From NCBI GenBank assembly GCA_910589415.1, contig OU342632.1, positions 12,465,507 through 12,529,506 on the forward strand: a DNA stretch of 64,000 bases. Direction: 5' to 3'. Below, piece after piece: positions 58,901 to 64,000 of the stretch (position 1 is the stretch's first letter; each line of letters begins with the position of its first letter). The notes under the pieces were generated by a model, which worked only from the letters and a program-made list of their open reading frames with translations, made no database searches and had not been told where the DNA came from. Source of the stretch: Malachius bipustulatus (taxonomy: Eukaryota > Arthropoda > Insecta > Coleoptera > Melyridae). The translations under genes were made by a program, and so were the position numbers.

Positions 58901-61900
58901 TATGGTATATCTGGATGACGTCATCATATTCAATGCTGGAGGTGTAGACGAGCATTTGAAGCGATTAACAAAGGTTTTTGAAAGACTTCGAGCGGCGAAC
59001 ATCAAGCTCAAGGCAGAAAAATGTGATTTCTTGAAGAGGCAGGTGAAATATTTAGGACATATACTGTGCCAGACCGGAGTAAAACCTGATCCACAAAAGA
59101 TCGAAGTCATCAAGGAATTCCCAATTCCTAGAAACGTGAGAGGTGTACGTTCATTCTTAGGAATCGTGAACTTTTATAGAAGATTTATCCCAAATATAGC
59201 TAAGATTGCAGCTCCGTTGACAAACTTAACGAAGAAGGGTGTACCATTCAAAGTTACAACCGATGTATTAAATGCCATAGACGAACTAAAGGCGTCGTTA
59301 ACGTCAGAATCGATACTTATTTTCCCTGACATCACTCAACCATTTGTGCTAGAAGTGGACGCGAGCGGAACTGGAATGGGAGCCATTTTGAGCCAATCAC
59401 GCAACGGCCATGAGAAACCAATAGCTTATGCAAGCAAACAATTTACTAAGGCCCAATTGAATTATATAACTACGGAGAAAGAACTGGCTGCGGTCATGTT
59501 TGGAGTAAACCAGTTTAAATGTTTCTTGTATGGGAAGAAATTTGTTATCATCACAGACCACCGTCCTCTGAAGTGGGTAATGAACATGAAAGATCCAAGT
59601 TCGAGATTAACGAGATGGGCTATGCAATTAGGTACTTATGAATATGAAATCATTCACCGTCCAGGTCGAATACATGGCAACGCTGATAGTCTGAGCCGAA
59701 TGCATAACGACGAAGATAATTATCTAAATGTCACGTACGAAGACTTTAAAGCATACCAGCAACAACATGATATACCCATCGCGAAAAATGTTGAGATACG
59801 ACAGGGAAACATCTTCACTACACCGGAGGGGCATGCCCTTGCAAATTGTGTATCCCAAGATTTCGCCATGACCAAAGGAATAGCACTAGAATTCAGAAGA
59901 CTTTACGGATCGATCAATGAATTAAAACAACAGAACAAGAATTTAGGAGAGATCGCACAACTAAATTTGCCAACAAGAAACATTTATTACTTGATCACCA
60001 AGGGACGACTTTATCAAAAACCCACCTACGAGCTGTTATGGACAACACTGGTAAATCTAAAGCAGATCTGTAAAGATAACAATGACACGCACCTGGCCAT
60101 TCCGAAATTAGGTTGCGATGAAGATAAATTAGATTGGGGAGAAGTAAAAGATATGGTAAATTTTCTGTTCTTCAATTCGGATGTGCAGGTAAGCATCTAT
60201 GATCATGAAAGTACATCTGCTAACAGAGCAACAGTGAACGTAGTCCAACCGGACTTAGCATGGGAACCCATGTGGGATAAGGAAAGGATAAAGACATTAC
60301 AGGAACGAGATGACTACTGCAGAATAGTGCTACAACAATATCATAATGAAGATCCAGAGACCTTAGAAAAATACTACATAGACAAGGATGGTATACTATA
60401 CCTAACACGAAATCAAGATCATGAAGATTTGTTACTGTTACCCAAATCAATGAGGAAAGAAGTATTTCAGGAATTCCATGATTCACCATTAGTCGGACAC
60501 CCTGGACAAGAGAAGACGCTTAGCATCATCCAGAGAAGATTTTATTGGTTAACCATGAGAAAGGATGTTATCGAATATTGTAGAAGTTGCGAGAAGTGTC
60601 AAGAAAGGAAAACATCCCCACACTTAGGAAAGGCACCCCTAAAAACTTTCCGCAATTCGTCAAGACCATTCGAAACAATATCCGTTGATATAGTAGGTCC
60701 ACTGGTAAGCACATATAAAGGAAATCGATACATACTCACCGTACTAGATCTGTTCACCAAATATCCGGAAGCAATACCTCTGCCCGATCACAAAGCCGAC
60801 ACAGTGGCGAGAGCGTTTGTAGAGCATGTAATAACAAGGCACGGAACACCAAGTAAATTACTAAGTGATCTTGGAACAGAATTTACCTCAAAGCTAATGA
60901 AAGAAGTTTGCAAGATATTGGGGATTCGCCAAATACACACCGCAAGTTATTCACCACAAGAAAATGGCAGTATCGAACGGATGCATCGGGATATGAAGAT
61001 TATGTTATCACATTATATAGAAAAGAATCAACGAGACTGGGATGACTATATACCATACATATTGATGGCCATAAGAGGAAGAGTGCACTCGTCGACAGGA
61101 CATAGTCCGTTCTATCTCATGCACGGACGAGAGCAGAAATTACCCGTGGACGATTTTATAGCATCATCTAGAAGAAGATATAATTACGACGAAAACTTCT
61201 CAGCAGAACTTTCAGAAAGATTTAAGAATGTGTATCAAACGGTTAGTGAAAGTTTGGAGAAAGCCGGTGTCAAGAGGAAGGTTCAGTACGACAAGAAGAC
61301 TAAAGAGAAACATTTTAGCGAAGGAGATTTTGTATACATCAAAAACATGGCTGCAAAGTTGGGACATTCAAGAAAATTGAGCGCCGCTTGGCTCGGACCC
61401 ATGGAAATAGTCAAGAAATTAGGAGAGAAAACATTCGTTGTAAAGCACCAAACCAAACAGAAGGAATACACGGTCATGATTGATAGAATGAAACCGTATG
61501 TAGAGAGACTTTCTCCTCAGGACATTCCCCGACTGAAAGAAATAACCAGACCGGTTACCAAACGTAAAGCCAACATCGATAAGTATGTGGACCACCATGA
61601 GGACGATATTGAAGAAGAAGAAGACGAGAACGAAGAGGAGACAGAAGAAGAAGACGAAGAATTTGACGAAGACGAATATGTCCTGGAACAAGAGACACGA
61701 CACGGTAGGAAGAATAAGAATTCAAAAACTGTCAGAAAAACGAGAAGAGAAGTCGACCTTGATACTTACTCGACAGACGAAAGTAGTTCGGAGAGCAGTG
61801 AATATGACTTAAATGACGACTCAGAACCAAAGGATAAGGATGTACGAAAGGAGGAGCGACGAGTACGAGAATATACCCAGACCTACTTGCCCTACTGCCC

Positions 61901-62042
61901 GCAAGTTCTGTATTATCCGGCACCTGCCATGATAGCTCAACAGCCTGAGGTAAGAGTCAGAGTACCAGCTAGTTATCCTCCTGACAGAATTCCTAGAAGA
62001 TCTACCAGAGCGAGACGGCCACCGGTCCGCCTAGATTTGTAA
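55908..62042 (+). CDS. pol: Pol polyprotein: protease, G-patch, 33x11-aa repeats, RT, RNase H, integrase
   Basis: The first ATG is 55908 (2044 codons), but the frame is open from 55764 and is probably read as a Gag-Pol fusion by -1 shifting. Retropepsin motif LDTGAS is at residues 27-32. A G-patch-like segment (about 258-307) includes GAGMKIMLQMGFQPGKGLG. Residues 309-671 are thirty-three 11-residue repeats. RT follows, from about 834, with LCIDYRGLN, MPFGLCNAPATFQRFM and catalytic YLDD at 1001-1004. RNase H begins near 1145 (LEVDASGTGMGAIL). Integrase starts near 1523 with an HHCC-type zinc module ending CEKCQERK. The catalytic Asp, Asp and Glu lie in SVDIVGPL, SDLGTEF and NGSIER. A GPY/F-like WLGPMEIV sits near 1827, then an acidic tract (about 1895-1925) and a basic tail. 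All catalytic motifs are intact. Confidence 0.92.
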   Translation: MVINYSTEAVPYLVILNVEGIPRKCLLDTGASASLIRKSIVPTYANRRSTEDLVKLVGVTGHALQLHGVIDVTIDVKPKKRGEAKASLIIVDDSLFQEADILLGRDFLSQQACTFQYNPAAAPKLHLWGVTLVVLTNEEAEHELRGIRVYMVNRETNRNRSEPADNRNRSYESISGRNYHKDIGKARNAGSKVTKSSSGYGHGRNLGSRQNRTLPQPFIRFVSGGIQQDNTKVNNITEQAGARECHDELKTTINESYGSTYGAGMKIMLQMGFQPGKGLGRDLQGITSPIGTSLRKGRGAIGAYGPEKHDSRNNEGLQEQGSRNNEDLQELGSKNNTGLQEQGSGNNINLQELGSRNNEGLQEQGSRNNKGLQELGSRNNEGLQEQGSRNNEDLQELGSRNNEGLQEQGSRNNEDLQELGSRNNTGLQEQGSRNNKSLQELGSRNNEGLQEQGSRNNKGLQELGSRNNEGLQEQGSRNNKSLQEQGSRNNTGLQEQGSRNNKSLQELSSRNNEGLQEQGSRNNKGLQELGSRNNEGLQEQGSRNNKGLQELGSRNNEGLQEQGSRNNKGLQELGSRNNEGLQEQGSRNNKGLQELGSRNNEGLQEQGSRNNKGLQELGSRNNTGLQEQGSRNNKGLQEQGSRNNEGLQEQGSRTNTGLQDQGSGNNTGIQEQGLENKEEKDVLTETEVILEVEMTIQSRGQTIVPGKCKHTITGKVLVIEPLETEQQGLLVARMVAETQDTVSVIVMNPTEREITLQKNTNIAIAHSGEEMTEQIVGEVNGVTTTGKVVEKRKFQMEHLDTRDQEKLEKLLDEFKDLFQEEGEKLSTTSQVKHHIFLEAGAKPICKPPYRIPFHKREKVQSELDKLMEQGIIRPSSSPWSAPVVLVVKQLPDGTEKLRLCIDYRGLNAVTQKEYYPLPNIADITQVYTPGKEMLFTTVDITQAYHQIEMEEQAIPLTAFSTYNDHYEYTKMPFGLCNAPATFQRFMSTIMSGLIGDICMVYLDDVIIFNAGGVDEHLKRLTKVFERLRAANIKLKAEKCDFLKRQVKYLGHILCQTGVKPDPQKIEVIKEFPIPRNVRGVRSFLGIVNFYRRFIPNIAKIAAPLTNLTKKGVPFKVTTDVLNAIDELKASLTSESILIFPDITQPFVLEVDASGTGMGAILSQSRNGHEKPIAYASKQFTKAQLNYITTEKELAAVMFGVNQFKCFLYGKKFVIITDHRPLKWVMNMKDPSSRLTRWAMQLGTYEYEIIHRPGRIHGNADSLSRMHNDEDNYLNVTYEDFKAYQQQHDIPIAKNVEIRQGNIFTTPEGHALANCVSQDFAMTKGIALEFRRLYGSINELKQQNKNLGEIAQLNLPTRNIYYLITKGRLYQKPTYELLWTTLVNLKQICKDNNDTHLAIPKLGCDEDKLDWGEVKDMVNFLFFNSDVQVSIYDHESTSANRATVNVVQPDLAWEPMWDKERIKTLQERDDYCRIVLQQYHNEDPETLEKYYIDKDGILYLTRNQDHEDLLLLPKSMRKEVFQEFHDSPLVGHPGQEKTLSIIQRRFYWLTMRKDVIEYCRSCEKCQERKTSPHLGKAPLKTFRNSSRPFETISVDIVGPLVSTYKGNRYILTVLDLFTKYPEAIPLPDHKADTVARAFVEHVITRHGTPSKLLSDLGTEFTSKLMKEVCKILGIRQIHTASYSPQENGSIERMHRDMKIMLSHYIEKNQRDWDDYIPYILMAIRGRVHSSTGHSPFYLMHGREQKLPVDDFIASSRRRYNYDENFSAELSERFKNVYQTVSESLEKAGVKRKVQYDKKTKEKHFSEGDFVYIKNMAAKLGHSRKLSAAWLGPMEIVKKLGEKTFVVKHQTKQKEYTVMIDRMKPYVERLSPQDIPRLKEITRPVTKRKANIDKYVDHHEDDIEEEEDENEEETEEEDEEFDEDEYVLEQETRHGRKNKNSKTVRKTRREVDLDTYSTDESSSESSEYDLNDDSEPKDKDVRKEERRVREYTQTYLPYCPQVLYYPAPAMIAQQPEVRVRVPASYPPDRIPRRSTRARRPPVRLDL
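56832..57920 (+). repeat. coding minisatellite, 33 copies of 33 bp
   Basis: Thirty-three consecutive 33-bp units encode the 11-residue consensus (Q/L)GSRNN(E/K/T)GLQE within pol. Units largely alternate between Gln-starting and Leu-starting forms, implying a 66-bp higher-order period. Because 33 is divisible by three, other frames also stay open across the block. The antisense frame 56675-58267 and the plus frames 56980-57429 and 57442-57930 are artefacts of this. Confidence 0.95.
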
Positions 62043-62946
62043 AACCAGTAACAACCTGAAGATAAAAACAGTTCCTGTCACTTGGAAGAGTCGGACGAAG
62101 GAAGAAACCGAAAGATAGGGTGACTGTTCGGCAAGCAAGCCATGAAATCGAGTCAGCTGGGAGACACAACCTATCCGTATAAATTTATTGTTGTAAATTA
62201 TTTAACCATTCAGTAATTAATAAATAAAGAAGTAATAATTGAAACCCGATATTAAATTTTGGTTGTACCCTTGTCAAAAAGTAATGAAGTATCTGATGCT
62301 CAATATTAAATTTTGATTGTAACCTTGTTGAAGACGAGTTGGCTACTCATTGTAGTAGGCACCTGGTCTGTTCGTTACGGCTAAATGCTAATGAACAAAA
62401 GTAGTTAAGATTAGAGTAGGCACTATGTAGATACTAAGGTGATTAGAAAGTAGAAAGGGGTCATCAGCACTACCATGTATCTTAGCATAGGTAACTCTGT
62501 GTGTGTAAAGTTGTTAAATAATCATTAACTGAGTAGTGGTTTTGCTCTATCTCAGGACAGGAGGAAGGTCAATGCCAGCATCTAGTGAAGACGCGTTCTT
62601 TACTCTTTATGAGTATGTTTTTTCCTTCCTATCGGGCAGATCGTGACTCCTTCTTGGGATGGATTAAACTCTGTTACTCGGTAATCATGTATGAGTATGT
62701 GTAGCATAGGGATGAGGTTGAAGAATTTTCAATCAGATGTAGGTAACTTGTAGAAAAGACGACCATGTTAATTGAGTTCATGTTCTAGCGGAATAAACTC
62801 GCAAGTGGTAGCCAAGTGATAGACTGCTGAAAACTGTGCTTCGGAAAGGTAAAGTGTACGCGAAGACAATCCATATGGTTAGGAAGTGAAAGTGATCAAA
62901 CTCGGTGCACCAAACTATTAAACGGGAAAAATCGAGAACGGTCAAG
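62043..62946 (+). other. spacer between pol and the envelope ORF
   Basis: About 0.9 kb, AT-rich near 62170-62330. It holds an imperfect direct repeat, ATATTAAATTTTGGTTGTAC / ATATTAAATTTTGATTGTAA (62251 and 62312). No frame is convincing. A spliced envelope mRNA would need an acceptor in or near this interval; pyrimidine-AG candidates exist but cannot be chosen by eye. Confidence 0.5.
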
Positions 62947-64000
62947 ATGAAGTTCTTCGTGTTGTTAAGTCTCTGTGTAATGAACATTATCAAAGCGGAA
63001 GGACTTGTAGCATACGACTGTGAAGACCAGAGGGTCAACCTCACAATGATTTCCATAAAGGACGTTGCAAAGTGCCCGGAACCTGAATCGGAGTACCTTG
63101 TTGAGAAGATACGGATCAAGGTTATACAGCGGAATGAGATCAGATTACATCACGTAATGACTTGTCTAGTAGAAGTAGTACAGATGAAAATGCATTGTGG
63201 ACATTGGTCCCACAGTTCATTAGTCAGCCAGAGCATGTCCAGTTACATCCACCAGTTAGGAGCTGAGGAATGCCGCAACGTCCATCGGTACAGATCGCTT
63301 CAATTATTTCACCATCAAATTGGCCAGATAACTATGAATGGGAGCACTTCAGCTTCCGTGACGATCGCCGGAGAGGTAGATGCAAATGGAGACTGTAACG
63401 GGGTTACCTATCAAGAAGGCGTAAACACTTGGCAAGATGTTGTTGTGGTAGCCGCCATAACTTTAAACGTACGAGATTACTTCACCAAGGTTAGGATCAA
63501 CGACAATGAGATAAGTTTGCTAGGAGGAGTAACCTGTCCGTTTATGTCAGGTTATTGTTTCGACTCGGTGCTGGGAGAGACAGTCTGGGACGAGGAGAAT
63601 AAGAATGATTGCCAGCCCAGTTATACGCTGTTGTACAACGGAGCAGCCAGGAAAGTTACAAGCCGATCCACGAAGGAAGAAACACTAGTTGTCGAGAACG
63701 CTGAGAAGATATTTGCGGTAAATCTTGTCAAAACAAAGTTGGTTTGCGGAGAAGAAGTGTGGCAGACAGAACATCCCAGATTGATGGTACTGATAGGAGA
63801 TAATGACTTTTCCACCACCTCTAAAATGAGTTTGATTCCTGAAAACACTGATTTAATGATGTACGTGAATAGTAAATTCATGTACATCGAACAAGCATAC
63901 AAGAGGGAACTAGAGAAGATTTACTTAGACGTAATTCACCGTCGGTGTTTGCTACAGCGGGAAATCTTGAGAAATCGCTTACTGATGGCACCGTTCTCAC
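62947..64000 (+). CDS. env: envelope glycoprotein ORF, chuvirus-like G (3'-truncated by window)
   Basis: The ATG at 62947 opens 351 codons with no stop to the window end. A hydrophobic signal peptide (residues 1-17) precedes GLVAYDCED. N-glycosylation sequons include N31-L-T and N131-G-S. Cysteines recur (25, 43, 73, 84, 109 and later) as in an ectodomain. Near 300-340 comes YVNSKFMYIEQAY and a helix-rich segment with HRRCLLQRE. The YDC start, the cysteine spacing and this helix resemble glycoproteins of chuvirus-like negative-strand RNA viruses, which some insect LTR retroelements have captured. I see no furin-site and fusion-peptide layout of errantivirus F-like Env in this part. The transmembrane anchor would lie beyond the window. 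The ORF is certain, the family assignment less so. Confidence 0.75.
   Translation, partial: MKFFVLLSLCVMNIIKAEGLVAYDCEDQRVNLTMISIKDVAKCPEPESEYLVEKIRIKVIQRNEIRLHHVMTCLVEVVQMKMHCGHWSHSSLVSQSMSSYIHQLGAEECRNVHRYRSLQLFHHQIGQITMNGSTSASVTIAGEVDANGDCNGVTYQEGVNTWQDVVVVAAITLNVRDYFTKVRINDNEISLLGGVTCPFMSGYCFDSVLGETVWDEENKNDCQPSYTLLYNGAARKVTSRSTKEETLVVENAEKIFAVNLVKTKLVCGEEVWQTEHPRLMVLIGDNDFSTTSKMSLIPENTDLMMYVNSKFMYIEQAYKRELEKIYLDVIHRRCLLQREILRNRLLMAPFS

Larger units (their letters stand above)
52178..64000 (+). mobile_element. Ty3/gypsy-class LTR retroelement with envelope-type ORF (3' end outside window)
   Basis: The order is probable 5' LTR, tRNA-Leu-type PBS, leader, gag, -1 frameshift site, pol, and an envelope-type ORF. 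Pol runs protease, G-patch, repeats, RT, RNase H, integrase with GPY/F-like module. All reading frames are intact, suggesting a young, possibly mobile copy. Integrase lies downstream of RNase H, which places it in Ty3/gypsy rather than Ty1/copia. The 3' LTR lies beyond 64000, so the LTR ends and age cannot be tested here. Confidence 0.9.

Noticed and set aside
1..64000. CRISPR arrays, bacterial operons or phage genes
   Set aside because: Spliceosomal introns, tubulin, LTR and TIR elements show a eukaryotic nuclear sequence. The tandem repeats seen are a coding minisatellite and a hammerhead satellite without spacers.

Overview
This window looks like an insect nuclear chromosome. It is AT-rich, genes are sparse and interrupted by GT-AG introns, and most of the recognisable sequence is transposon-derived. 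I cannot name the order with confidence. A large-genome beetle or hemipteran would fit, but that is inference.

Host genes: only two are clearly supported. A C3orf33-like membrane protein lies on the minus strand at 44259-47781 (four coding exons, 242 codons). A delta-tubulin lies on the plus strand at 49382-50644 as one uninterrupted 420-codon exon. They are divergently arranged, with a decayed repeat between their 5' ends. A possible short exon (25474-25677, minus) is a weak third candidate.

Left part (1-31 kb): this is a dense mosaic of foldback elements and TIR transposons. Many end in CAGGGTG or CAGTGTG and are flanked by TA. A 3 kb TIR transposon (6179-9140) carries a broken, intron-containing IS630/Tc1-like transposase. 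A stack of nested elements fills 13761-18369. It includes a LINE 3' fragment with a 13-bp target duplication. A decayed RTE-like LINE lies at 29040-30040 (minus).

Middle (32.2-37 kb): near-identical units of about 910 bp and 440 bp are repeated in tandem. Inserted in a TA microsatellite of one 910-bp unit is a satellite of four 428-bp units (two forward, two inverted). Each satellite unit carries a complete type-I hammerhead ribozyme.

Right end (52.2-64 kb): a full-coding Ty3/gypsy-class LTR retroelement that runs off the window. It has a probable 1.95-kb 5' LTR, a PBS matching the 3' end of tRNA-Leu, gag, and a -1 frameshift site abutting the gag stop. Its intact 2044-codon pol has protease, a G-patch, thirty-three 11-residue repeats, RT, RNase H and integrase. 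An envelope-type ORF, open to the window edge, follows. That envelope resembles glycoproteins of chuvirus-like negative-strand RNA viruses rather than the usual errantivirus F-like Env; I judged this by eye. This retroelement and the hammerhead satellite are the most interesting items here.
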